This document shows, piece by piece, positions 44,896 through 54,849 of a DNA stretch of 64,000 nt (its first letter is position 1; each line of letters starts with the position of its first letter). Below the pieces are notes generated by a model. The model made no database searches, had not been told where the DNA came from, and was given only the letters and a program-made list of their open reading frames with translations. Where the stretch lies: NCBI GenBank assembly GCA_015178975.1, contig WHVD01000001.1:3100001-3164000 (forward strand), read 5' to 3'. This DNA is from Hysterangium stoloniferum (Eukaryota > Basidiomycota > Agaricomycetes > Hysterangiales > Hysterangiaceae). The translations under genes were made by a program, and so were the position numbers.

Positions 44896-47046
44896 GTCAG
44901 CATCATATACATTCTGAGAGGTGAGTGAGCAAATTGAGCGGCAGAAAATAAAGAATACACGAACCACTTTTGGTGCTGTCTCATAATTTTGAACGAAAGG
45001 ACTATCATGAACGCTCCCGAGGTGAACACTGACGCTACCGCCTTCAATACGAGCGTGAGGATTACTAGAACAGTTATTGAAAGATGCTGTCGCATCAGTG
45101 GCTTTCTGTTTCATACGCTTGCGACCATTTAACCTAAGAAGAGGGTGTGAGAATCGAGCGCAAATCCACATGTTCAACATGGATGCACATGGCAACTAGA
45201 CATGTGAAAAGGAAGGAAAAATCAACGAGGCAATCCTAGAGAATAACAAGACGGAGACATACAGAAAGTATTGGCGTAAAGCTTCATCACGTTGACATGG
45301 AACGCAAGCCTGAATACTTGTCATGAGAAAGAATGAACACACCACATGGAGATACATTATCGCACCAGTCTAGCCGCATCGGTTCTGCAAAGAACATGAC
45401 TAGAAGCAGCGTCTGGATAAGTGTGACGAGGCCTCCTCGACGTATCACGAAATGGATTAATGCGTTGATAACTGAGTTTGTCCTTTCATAAACATAGTGA
45501 GAACAAAGGTGACTATTGAAGTGAATAAGGAAACCTACCTCGATATACCGCCTCGCACTGAGGCCAAAATCGTACACATGGCAATGGTGGCTATGATATC
45601 AGTGAGCGCGCCAAATCCCTTTGCTAGGCCAAAGAATATCTGCAGTAATGCGTCTTCAATGCGAATGTCCGACGGAAGGGACAAGATGAAGACAAACCTG
45701 AAAGCTCTTGGGTCTGTTTGCAAGAACAGAATGGTTGTGTATGATCATGACGGCGGTGCACGCTATTTGAGGCAAGAATGAGGGTTTTCCCTTAATCACC
45801 ACACTGGGGTAACTCACCAACACCGAATCCTTTGTGGGGAATGTACATTAGATTTAGTTATATGAGAATGGAGAAACGACACATGCCGAATGCGCAGAGG
45901 GGCAAAAAATCCCTTCAAGTAGTCTATTAGTCGGTTAACCTGTGGGGGTGTACAGACACAAACTTACGATAATGAGGGTGATTAACATGATTGGATCACT
46001 CCAAGGATTCTTCACTGGGCTAGTGACTATTGAGGCATATATATATATATATATAAGCGGGTTATGCATAATTGATAAACAGATTGACCTGCGTAAAGCT
46101 GCCTTGTGAAGAACAATTGAGAACTGTGGTCTAGTTCAGGAGGGTATTCAAGGAATACAGAGCACAATCAACACACATCAGTGTGATAGTAGTAGCGACA
46201 AGGCATTCCGCAGACAATTCTCTGAAAACGGAGTGTGAGCGTGATCTTTACGCAGGAGCTTGTGGTGTGTAGCATACGGTGTGAGGCCATCCAACGGCAC
46301 CACTGATCCAAAGTGAGGAATCTATGCACTGATCAGAAAGAAAAACAAGACATATGGCCGGGCTTCATACCAGGTAGTAATAGACCGACTGGGCTATTAA
46401 CGCCGAAGATAGCATGTCCAAGATGCTAAGGTGGCAGTTCAGAATAGAGGCGACTACGGGTTCCCTTACTTACATCATGGATGCAGCCTGGAAATTTTAT
46501 ATCAGCACATGGGGAAGAGATGACGACAGGACTGAAAGCACTCACAGCAAGTCTAATGCTTAAGCTGTCGTTCGACCGTGTGAAATAAATGTATCCTTGA
46601 AGAATGGTAATGCCTCCCAGCCTGGAAAATTAGTTTAGGACCCAGGGGAGGCAATGAGAGTATAGTGAGTTCGTTACAGAAGTGAGAACACGAAACCTGT
46701 TTATACCACTCGTCAGCAATGAGGGAATGAGAGGATGATAAAGTCGTGTACCCCAGTATATTGGCCCAAATATAACAGAAAGGTCGACTGAAGTTCCAGC
46801 TTTGGGGTAGGCCATAATCACCACAGATGTCGAGGCGAGGGAGTGGGGAACTTAGAAGGAGTTTACAATGAGACTATTTATAATAATCAGATATCGCTCG
46901 GCGAGAATTCAATACTCAAGAACACAGGATCAATCTCTAATCAAGATTCAAGACGATCAATACGCTCCATAAATCAAATGTATATAACCTCCACTCAGTC
47001 CTGCCCGCAAGGCGTTTTTCCCTATTTTCCCTATTGGCGCGATCAG
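44895..47046. repeat. Segmental duplication, inverted copy C
   Basis: This 2.15 kb segment is the reverse complement of the DUF6534 gene part of units A and B, from the word before AGTCAGCATCATATACATTC at its left edge to the CCTTGCGGGCAGG word at its right edge. It extends slightly farther upstream of the gene than B does, matching A there, and lacks the 3' tail present in A and B. Confidence 0.88.
44897..46815 (-). CDS. DUF6534 family membrane protein, copy C, 3' truncated
   Basis: The gene starts at 46815 with MAYPKAGTSVDLSVIFG and follows the same exon order as copies A and B, with QIFFGLAKGFGALTDII and INALIHFVIRRGGLVTLIQT recognisable on the minus strand. The last coding exon stops at the duplication edge (YDADS), so the final dozen residues and stop are replaced by flanking sequence. 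It may still be expressed with an altered tail. Being a closer match to B in most exons but to A upstream of the start, it points to a source different from either present copy or to exchange between copies. Confidence 0.6.
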
Positions 47047-47527
47047 GCCATGGGAAAGTGCCATGCAGGGTGTTGCAACTGCTGCGAACACCTCAAAATG
47101 CCTTCAAAAACACATTTGACTAGCATAAATAGATATAAAATTCCATCTATTCTTCATAATATATCAATGTGTGTACTGGAAGCCTGTTAATTTACTTTAA
47201 GACTTAGTTTTAATGTTTAAAATGATTATTAGGCCCTTTTCTATATCATTTAACATGATACTGTGAGTATTACCTTTCAAAATATGATTCTGTTTTAGCT
47301 TGAAACCAAGATGTGTGTTTGTGGTAATTGTTCACTTTTCACGACACCCTCGCAACAGTGCACGGTACCATTGCTTGTGTCGGAGTTTGAAATATTTTGA
47401 GCCTCCAACTTCTCCAATTCTGAAGATTAACGAGTGAGAATAGTTGTTCGTTATTGTTCTTTACAATAATTCTTGTATATATATATCATACAGGTGGATA
47501 GAGTTTATCCACTAAGTGGATCGATAC
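47047..47527. other. Unassigned AT-rich stretch
   Basis: Nothing was recognised between the inverted copy C and the Copia LTR. The sequence is AT-rich with short tandem TA runs near 47477-47486. Confidence 0.5.
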
Positions 47528-47947
47528 TGTTAGAGTATGGTGATGTACAATTAGTATTACACCATACCTCGTCTTGTGACTGCCTATTTCTGTGAACCGG
47601 TTCATCATGTGATTGTTATATATAGTTTAGTGTTCACTTAGTTCCGTGCTGCGCACACACGTTCGCCGCACAGACCAGTGCACAGACCATGTATTCTAGT
47701 ATATAGTTACAGCCAGATGAGAGTAGGACCTCATCTGGATACCTAGTTATATCACCGGTCTTTAGTTCTACCCGCTCACCTCTAAGTGGCTTTCGCTCCT
47801 AGTTTTGAGAGTCCTCGTACTGTGATCCCCAGGTATCCTGACATCGAACAGATACATCATAAGCCACATCATAAGCTGCATCACCTATTGCATTATCTGC
47901 ACAGCTCCACTTGTTCCAGTGCCTATACCTTCAATGCTTGTATCTCA
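47528..47947 (-). repeat. Copia 3' LTR
   Basis: This 420 bp stretch starts TGTTAGAG on the plus strand and ends CTTGTATCTCA, that is TGAG...AACA on the element's strand. It sits right after a minus-strand purine tract (CGAGGAGGAG) that follows the polymerase stop, as expected for a 3' LTR. Its 5' partner is not in the window. Confidence 0.65.
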
Positions 47948-47984
47948 ATACTCCTCCTCGAGTGTTGAAGTACCAATACCCAGT

Positions 47985-48388
47985 CAGTGCGTATGATAAG
48001 AATGAGTCAATGGTGGTAGCGATTTTGTCAAAATATCTGCAATCATTTCCTTTGTGTGTCAATAGATAAGTTGGATTGTCCTATTCTTGATTAAGTGTTG
48101 AATAAAATGATATTTGACTTCAATATGTTTCATTCTTCGTAGAGTGCATCGATTATGAGCAAACATGATCATCCCTTGATTGTCCTTGAAAATCACTGTC
48201 AGTTCTTCATAAATAATATCCAACTCCTCCAAAAAATGTCTCATCCACATATCTTTGCATGCTGCTTTGGATAAAGTGATGTATTCAGCTTCCGTTTAAG
48301 ACAGGGCTACCATTGACTGTTTCCTTGAAGACCAGGATATGCCCCCTGATCCTAAAAATACAACATATCCTCCAGTCGACTTTTTGTC
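47985..48388 (-). pseudogene. Copia RNase H domain, C-terminal part
   Basis: The minus strand reads KKSTGGYVVFLGSGG, ISWSSRKQSMVALS, a TAA, then TEAEYITLSKAACKDMWMRH, IFKDNQGMIMFAHN and MKHIEVKYHFIQHLIKN, with the ADILTKSLP ending after a TGA. Catalytic acidic residues of RNase H (TEAEY, DNQG) are present. Two in-frame stops show decay. Confidence 0.8.
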
Positions 48389-48740
48389 CTCTTGTTACGA
48401 CCGGACAATCCCGCCAGACTCTGGGCACTAACCCGTACACCCCCAAGCGCTACAAGCACCAATCATCTGTTTATAGGATTTCCCGCCCAGACTCCGTTAC
48501 GTCAAGACTCGTTATGTTCGACCTCATTATGACACATATCAGTCACCAGACTTTCCCGGACTCTGTCTCTGTCTATGTCCGTCTTCGTTTCACGCACCAG
48601 TCACCGGTCCCCGCTTAGAATCCCATCACCACTCTAATCAAGCCCCGTTCCTGTTTTAGTCAAATGACCTGTCACAATTTAGGACTCCACTCCCACTCCG
48701 TTTCCCGTTATGGGTTATGCTTTGTCACGATTCGGACTCC

Positions 48741-49110
48741 GTTCTGTTCTGTTCTGTTCTGTTCTGTTCTGTTCTGTTCTGTTCTGTTCTGTTCTGTTCT
48801 GTTCTGTTCTGTTCTGTTCTGTTCTGTTCTGTTCTGTTCTGTTCTGTTCTGTTCTGTTCTGTTCTGTTCTGTTCTGTTCTGTTCTGTTCTGTTCTGTTCT
48901 GTTCTGTTCTGTTCTGTTCTGTTCCGTTCTGTTCCGTTCTGTTCCGTTCTGTTCCGTTCTGTTCCGTTCTGTTCTGTTCTGTTCCGTTCTGTTCCGTTCT
49001 GTTCCGTTCTGTTCTGTTCTGTTCTGTTCTGTTCCGTTCTGTTCCATTCTGTTCTGTTCCGTTCTGTTCCATTCTGTTCTGTTCCATTCTGTTCCATTCT
49101 GTTCTGTTCC
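48741..49110 (+). repeat. Pentanucleotide repeat (GTTCT)n with GTTCC and ATTCT variants
   Basis: About 74 units of GTTCT make up this 370 bp tract. The first 180 bp are nearly pure, and the later part alternates with GTTCC and CATTCT. The other two LTRs of the family carry only one or two such units here (CCATTCTGTCCCATTCC). All frames are free of stops, giving long Phe-Cys-Ser-Val-Leu or Asn-Arg-Thr-Glu-Gln repeats that are not genes. Confidence 0.97.
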
Positions 49111-49384
49111 TATCCTAACACCAATTTGGTATTTACTATTCCCGTTTAATGTTTTGTTAGTTTCGTTTCATCATTACTGGATTTGGTATGTCATGCATTC
49201 CACGGTCTATATAAACTGGCAGATGTTGTACATGTACATACAATCCAGTCAGAAAATTAGCTTAGATTCCCCCTAGTAATCTAATAACATTTTCCACTCT
49301 AAAAACTTACTTAATTCACATCGCTCGCACTAGTCGGAGCCCACGGGCTCCAGTGCATCTATCCCTCTCAACTATCTCGACTCA

Positions 49385-49516
49385 CGACCTACGACCTCCG
49401 ACTTACGATCTACGACCTCCGACTTACGACCTACGACCTCCGACTTACGACCTACGACCTCCAACTTACGACCTACGACCTCCGACTTACGACCTACGAC
49501 CTCCGACTTACGACCT
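49385..49516 (+). repeat. 21 bp tandem repeat in the solo LTR
   Basis: Six units of about CTTACGACCTACGACCTCCGA follow one another. The related LTRs have only one or two short units here (near 53980-54020 and 56940-56985). Confidence 0.9.
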
Positions 49517-49538
49517 ATGACTCACGAACCCTGCCCGG

Positions 49539-50940
49539 TGTAGAGAGTTCAATCGGAAAGAGACTAATATGGCAATAGTTTCAAGTCACGTCACAAGCAC
49601 AAATTCTTATATATACTTTGGCACTCAAGACGACTTCTACATAGCCAAATCAGTTTCATCAAACAGACGACCAAAACTCCATCATGTTCAACACTGCATC
49701 GTCCTCCAAAGTAACCCTCAGTTCTTACTCGAAACCGACTCTTCACTCCCAAATAGAACTCCAGCCAATAACGTCTCGCTTCTCCTCATCCTCAGACATC
49801 ATTTCCAAGCCCCTACCAGCCCACTCATGCTCCTCCAAGAAATACCATCGTTTCCTCCGTCGACAAGGTATTCGACTCCCATATGCTCCAGACGATCCTG
49901 TCTTCATTCGTATAGAGCACTATGATGGCTCCTCCGAAATCCTCCACTATCGATTCGATCGAGTGTTCCACCAGGACTGTTCCCCACCGTCATCGGGAAT
50001 CTATTACATGGCAACGTTCACTCCAGATCACAGAGGACCCAAGTTATTTAGGACCCCGGTTCCAGAGGGAAGTCAAGTAGAGCCTCGTCGAGGTCGTCGT
50101 CGATTCGTGTTCCTTGCGTGGTTGTGGAGCCTACTCACCACCTGGTTCTAAATGGTGATTGATTGTGTCCCCTCCTTATACTGCAAAATTAGGAACACAA
50201 TACGTCCAATCTCGGTTCATCGATTGGTAATATTGTCAAGATTTTGAAATCAAGCATAGCATTTGAGGGTGACGCATTATCGTGGGATTCTTGTGTTTCT
50301 GACTCATGTCATCGATGTTTCATCAGCCATCACTTCTATTACTCCATCATCCCTATTGTCTGACTCACTTCCCCTATTGTTCTATTGTGTTTCCCCATTT
50401 ATCCGTATCACATGTCTGATCTCATCTTTTGTTTGTCATTCTCTTATTGTTCAGCGCAGCCTCCCCCTATTATTGTTCACAGCTTTACTAACACTCCTAT
50501 TGTGATGACTCAGAGATGACTCACACCATATCGCATCGTTATTGTGTCGTTGTTTGTAGATGTTTGATTTGACCTGTGCTCTCTCATGTATATAAGGGCC
50601 TCTCTTTTGCCCACTATTGAAGAAGCAATTTCGTTGTATCTCATTTCGAAGCTCATTCTTAAGGACAATCTCTTAAGTCTTACTCTCAGTCTCACTCCTA
50701 CGGCCAGTAAGGGATACTGTAGTGTCTCTTATTGTTGAAGTTCTACACTCCTCGACATTAGGCTTACGTCAGCCTTTTGATATCATCTTCGTTTACGTCA
50801 TCCAAGGTCCGATCTCTAGCCTCTCGCTCCGAGTGTGTTTGGTTATAGACTGGTTTCAAGAACGACTGTGTCAGTGACCGTCATAAAGACTTGACCGTTG
50901 CGCGCAGGTTATTAGGTCTTTTCCTAGTAACGAACTTACA
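49539..50940. mobile_element. Nested LTR-like insert, 1.4 kb, TGTA...TACA ends
   Basis: The insert begins TGTAGAGAG and ends GAACTTACA, and is flanked by CCGG on both sides (49535-49538 and 50941-50944), fitting a 4 bp target duplication. The LTR resumes its family sequence immediately after. Within it is a TATA-like word (GTATATAAG near 50588) about 350 bp before the end and one ORF of 155 codons. The layout fits a solo LTR of a second, larger family. Confidence 0.75.
49684..50151 (+). CDS. ORF inside the nested LTR-like insert
   Basis: A single exon encodes 155 residues. The N-terminal third is Ser-rich. The middle (RFLRRQGIRLPYAPDDPVFI, then IEHYDGSSEILHYRFDRVFH) looks like folded protein, and the end is basic then hydrophobic (RRGRRRFVFLAWLWSLLTTW), which could anchor in a membrane. 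No family was recognised. An ORF wholly inside an LTR is unusual, so it may also be chance; the composition argues mildly against chance. Confidence 0.4.
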   Translation: MFNTASSSKVTLSSYSKPTLHSQIELQPITSRFSSSSDIISKPLPAHSCSSKKYHRFLRRQGIRLPYAPDDPVFIRIEHYDGSSEILHYRFDRVFHQDCSPPSSGIYYMATFTPDHRGPKLFRTPVPEGSQVEPRRGRRRFVFLAWLWSLLTTWF

Positions 50941-51087
50941 CCGGACTCCCCGGGATCCCCGTCCATCCATTTGAAATTGGACAACACGATCTAGTGAGGG
51001 TGCAGCCTATAAGCTGAAGCCAAGTCCTACCGGATATCCCGTGGGTTTCTCTGGAAACCCGGCCTGTGTGTGTATCCTAACACCTCT

Positions 51088-52000
51088 GTATTGCCAGCAA
51101 AATCTGCATCTGAGTACACATGTAAACAAAGTGCTCCTCCTCCCAAATGAAGATCACGATCTCGGGTGGTATATAAGTATTGGAGGACTCATTTTGCTAA
51201 GTTCCAATGTGCTCTCACTGGGTTTGATGAATATTGTGATAGCTTGTTCACAGAATATGCAATATCGGGATGTGATACCGTGGCAGCAAACATTAAACAT
51301 CCTATGATTTTGTGATATGAGAGTTTTGCCATTTCCTCGCATTCTTCTTCTTTTTCTGGACATGTAATACATTGGAAGTCAATTCCTAGTGTGATAAGGG
51401 ACCAAACTGGTCTTGAATTCTGTATGTTAAATTTCTTTGTGATGCTTTTGATGTATTCCTTTTGTGATATGAATACTGACTTCAAATTAGTGTTCTGACA
51501 AATACTGGTTCCCAAGATCCAGTGAGTGTCTCCTTCGCTCGAAATTTCAAATCATTTGCTAAACGCCTTTTCGAGATCTAAGAGTGGTTTTTTATCACTG
51601 ACAGCTGTTGCATTATCCACCCAAAAGGCAACAACCATGGCCCAACTTCCGTTGTCCCATGTTTTGAAGAATGCAGGGCTATCAAAGTTGGAACAGTACC
51701 AGGTAAGTTCCTTAACCATAAAATCATATAACATTTTTCTCCACTCATTGCCTCCTTGTTTTGTGCCATACAGGGCCTTCAATAATGGCAATGCTAGGTG
51801 CTCCTGTCCAGGTTCTTCAAATCCTTCTGGCTGCTGAACCCAAACTTTCTCCTTCATCATCCCATATAAGTATGCCAATTTTACATTGAATTGCCAGATG
51901 GCTGAATTTGTTATTCCACCCAGTGCTAGTAAAATTTGGAATGTTTCCCACTTCATAACTGGTGCATACATCTCATTGAAGTGTAGACTGGGAATTTGAC
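51088..52000 (-). pseudogene. Copia reverse transcriptase domain
   Basis: The minus strand carries FQILLALGGITNSAIWQFNV, VWVQQPEGFEEPGQEHLALP, LLKALYGTKQGGNEWRKMLY and FWVDNATAVSDKKPLLDLEK, then the C-terminal segment with ISQKEYIKSITKKFNIQNSR and PDIAYSVNKLSQYSSNP. The usual Tyr-Val-Asp-Asp is FWVDNA here and the DVKTAFLNG box reads NVKLAYLYG, so key residues are lost. Frames shift near 51520. Confidence 0.85.
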
Positions 52001-52448
52001 TAAAGCCCTTGATAATGATCCAAACTTTTCACTTTACCAGTTCACCGTTTTTGTACGTTCAACAACATACAGTTCCTGTCTTCAAAATTCATGTTCCAGG
52101 TCGCAGTTCTTCAGGTGGTCCAAACACTTCATGATCCAACATATTCTGCCATTCCATTTGTCATGCCTTCTTCCAGGTGACTCCTTCTTCTCCTGGCATA
52201 TTAAGTGCCTCTTGGATTGTCGGATTGCTTTTTATGGCAGAATACATAATAAGTCCATCATCGTGTCCAGATTCATCCTCATCTGCTAATATTGTACTTC
52301 CAGCTATTTCTCTTATATGTCTGGATCGTGACATTCCATGTGGGATATTAGGTACATTCAAAACTAGCTGTGACTGGTCCGATGATTTACTGATTTCTTT
52401 TCCTTTTTCATCAGTGGGTCTTGGAGGTGGAGGAATTTGTATCATGAG

Positions 52449-53260
52449 TGTTACAACCGTGTCACAACCCTATCAGTCCCCGAGGTTACCACCACCTATC
52501 AACGATTCAAGTTACTATTCAAGTCACCACATCGGAAACCATCGGCCCCCGAGGTTACCGCCACCTATCAACGATTCAAGTTACTATTCAAGTCACCACA
52601 TCAGAAACCATCGGCCCCCGAAGCTGACGTATGCTTTCATGGTGATCAAACTCTGTTTACGCCCACATCAAAATATACTCGAACTATCTGGTTAAACTCT
52701 GATACGTCCCTTTTATTATGATGATCCACTCTATCCTATGTTTTCACCTATGTCTATATATATCTGTAACCCTTGAACTATTTCCTTTCTTCGTAATTCC
52801 ACTCTCGGTTATTCCACAGCCTCCGAACTAATAGTAACCTCCCATTCCTAGTCAAGTTTATTTGTCAACACCATGCTCTGCTCTTCCCCTAGTTAGTATT
52901 TTCTAGATGCCTGATACTTGTATATGAACCCGCTGTAGTTGTAGTTACTAGGCAATCAGAATATCGACTCAGAACACCCTCTTACATCTATAGTAATCTC
53001 ATACTAAGAATTCCACTATCCGCCTTCACGTGCGCTTGCCCCCTTTCGGTCCCCGACCCCTTGGCCCGACACTCGACTTATCCCTTGATTCCAGTTGGTA
53101 GTTTTCACTGAGAGGTGTTCTTTGGGACTAGTCTTTGCCTGCCCGAAATTTAAGGACACCTGACGGATAACTGCAAGGGTGCAGCACATAAGCTGAAGCC
53201 AAGTCCTTCCAATTGGTCCCTGTCGGCCAACCGACTTTAGTCAGTTTCTAGTTCTTAACA
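52449..53260. repeat. LTR of a diverged member of family L
   Basis: This 812 bp stretch starts TGTTACAACC and ends GTTCTTAACA. It shares with the other family LTRs the motif GGGTGCAGC.TATAAGCTGAAGCC near its end but differs elsewhere. It abuts the truncated Copia polymerase. Only 97 bp separate it from the next LTR. Confidence 0.6.
52481..52618 (+). repeat. 69 bp direct repeat, two units
   Basis: CGAGGTTACC starts at 52481 and again at 52550, and the intervening 69 bp (with ATCAACGATTCAAGTTACTA) is almost identical. A third partial unit starts at 52619. Confidence 0.9.
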
Positions 53261-53357
53261 TGTGTAACCGACATGACTTTTGACACATGTGCATAGCCGA
53301 CAAGAACCTTATCAAGGTCTAGAGCCTCTTTGGGACTTTGGCATAAAGGGAGGGTAC

Positions 53358-54168
53358 TGATACGACCGGAATTCCCGCCCGGACTCTGGGTACTAACTTA
53401 TACACACCCACACCCCATGTACCCATTGTCAGTTTACTGGAGTTCCCGCTGGACTCCATACGTCAGACTCATCTATGTTCATCTTCATTACATTGTGTTT
53501 CAGTCACTGGAAAACCCACCAGACTCCGTCTATGTCTAATTCTGACCTCGTCCCACATCAGTCACTGGACCCCGCTCAGAATACCTGTCTTCCCTCTAAC
53601 CTCGCCCTGTTCCCGTTTTAGTCAAATGACCTGTCACGATTCGGACTCCACTCCCATTCCATTTCCTGTTATGGTTTATGATTTGTCACTATTCAGACTC
53701 CGCTCCATTCTGTCCCATTCCTAACACCAATTTGGTGTTTACTATTCCTGTTTTATGTTTTGCTAGTTTCATTTCATTATTACTGGATTTGGTATGTCAT
53801 TCATTCCACAGTCTATATAGTCTGGCAGATGTTATACATACAATCCAGTCAGAAAATCGGCTTAGATTCCCCCCAGTAATCTAATACATTTTCCGCTCTA
53901 AACCCTACTTGAATCACATCGCTCACACTGGTCGGAGCCCATGGGCTCCGGTGCATCTATCTCTCTCACCAAACTCGACTCATGACCCACGACCTCTGAC
54001 CTACGACCTTAGGACCTACGACCCCCGCCCAGACTCCCCAGGATTCCCATCTGCCTGTCAGAAATTGGACAACACAATCTAGTGAGGGTGCAGCCTATAA
54101 GCTGAAGCCAAGTCCTACCGGATATTCTGTGGGTTTCTCCAGAGACCCACCCTGTACGTATCCTAACA
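53358..54168. repeat. LTR of family L, probable 3' LTR
   Basis: This 811 bp copy starts TGATACGACCGG and ends TATCCTAACA. Immediately upstream is AAAGGGAGGGTAC, a purine tract of the kind that precedes a 3' LTR. There is no target duplication, so it is probably part of an internally deleted element together with the LTR at 52449. Confidence 0.75.
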
Positions 54169-54849
54169 CCCTATGTAAATGCTCAGAAAGTCCTTAATAA
54201 TTTCAAAGGAGGGATTTATACCAGGATTTACACCAGAAGATTACAGATATTCAGAGTTCCAAAGAGTTCCAAATATTGAGTATTCAGAAAGAAGGAAGGA
54301 ATAAGAAACTAAGTCAAGATCAGATCTAAAGTAGAGTACAAATGCACAGAAACTAATATAGGTTCTTCTGTTATTGTACTACAAACTAGGATCACAATAA
54401 GATGGATTAGGATGAGTATTCTGAAATGGGAATACAATAAGCAAACAAATGAATACTTGTCAACAGACAAGTTACCAAATATGGAACAAGGATGAGGTTT
54501 GGAAGTATGGGAACTAGAGATGTTCTGTGGACAGAAGTCAGGTCAGAAAGTTATGGATAATTACAGAGAATTGAAGTATCCAGGAATGGGCCATAACACA
54601 AACTGGGAGAAGGAGCAGGCAAAAGCTGTACTTGAGAGGAAGGAACAGGAACAAAGGGAGCTTTTGTGTCAATTGGAGGAATTATGTGCATCTATTTCAA
54701 AAAATGTTATATAAATCCATATAATTTCTACTTTTGTTTTACATTTTTTCAAGTAAGAGTTCAACATCTATTCATCATCTCCATGTATACCTTGACATAT
54801 TGGATAGCATGGCAATGTGTCATATAGCTGACACTCTTGTGAATCTTAG
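54169..54849. other. Unassigned stretch
   Basis: Between the LTR and the KDZ-associated remnant is about 680 bp without recognised content. A plus frame at 54499-54714 reads a charged helix (KEQAKAVLERKEQEQRELL) of unknown origin. Confidence 0.35.

Larger units (their letters stand above)
48393..51082. mobile_element. Solo LTR (family L) inserted in Copia polymerase
   Basis: The LTR begins TGTTACGACCGG and ends TATCCTAACA. It is flanked by a 5 bp target duplication CCTCT (48388-48392 and 51083-51087). Without its own nested insert it is about 1.29 kb, longer than the related LTRs at 53358 and 56314 (about 0.81 kb) because two internal tandem repeats have expanded. Confidence 0.88.
47528..52445 (-). 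mobile_element. Copia-type LTR retrotransposon, 5' truncated and interrupted
   Basis: Polymerase domains lie in order on the minus strand: a linker with SRSRHIREIAGSTILADEDE (52445-52160), reverse transcriptase (about 52000-51190), RNase H (48390-48060), a stop, a purine tract and an LTR. The gag, protease and integrase parts that should lie to the right are absent. A solo LTR of another family (48393-51082) splits the reading frame between the VYSDADFAGN and STGGYVVFL parts of RNase H. Confidence 0.85.

Noticed and set aside
48664..49276. Long open frames on both strands encoding Phe-Cys-Ser-Val-Leu or Asn-Arg-Thr-Glu-Gln repeats
   Set aside because: They arise only because a 5 bp repeat without stop codons is open in every frame.
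54499..54714. Short plus-strand ORF with a charged helix as a gene
   Set aside because: No start context, homology or splice partner, and it lies in decayed transposon DNA.
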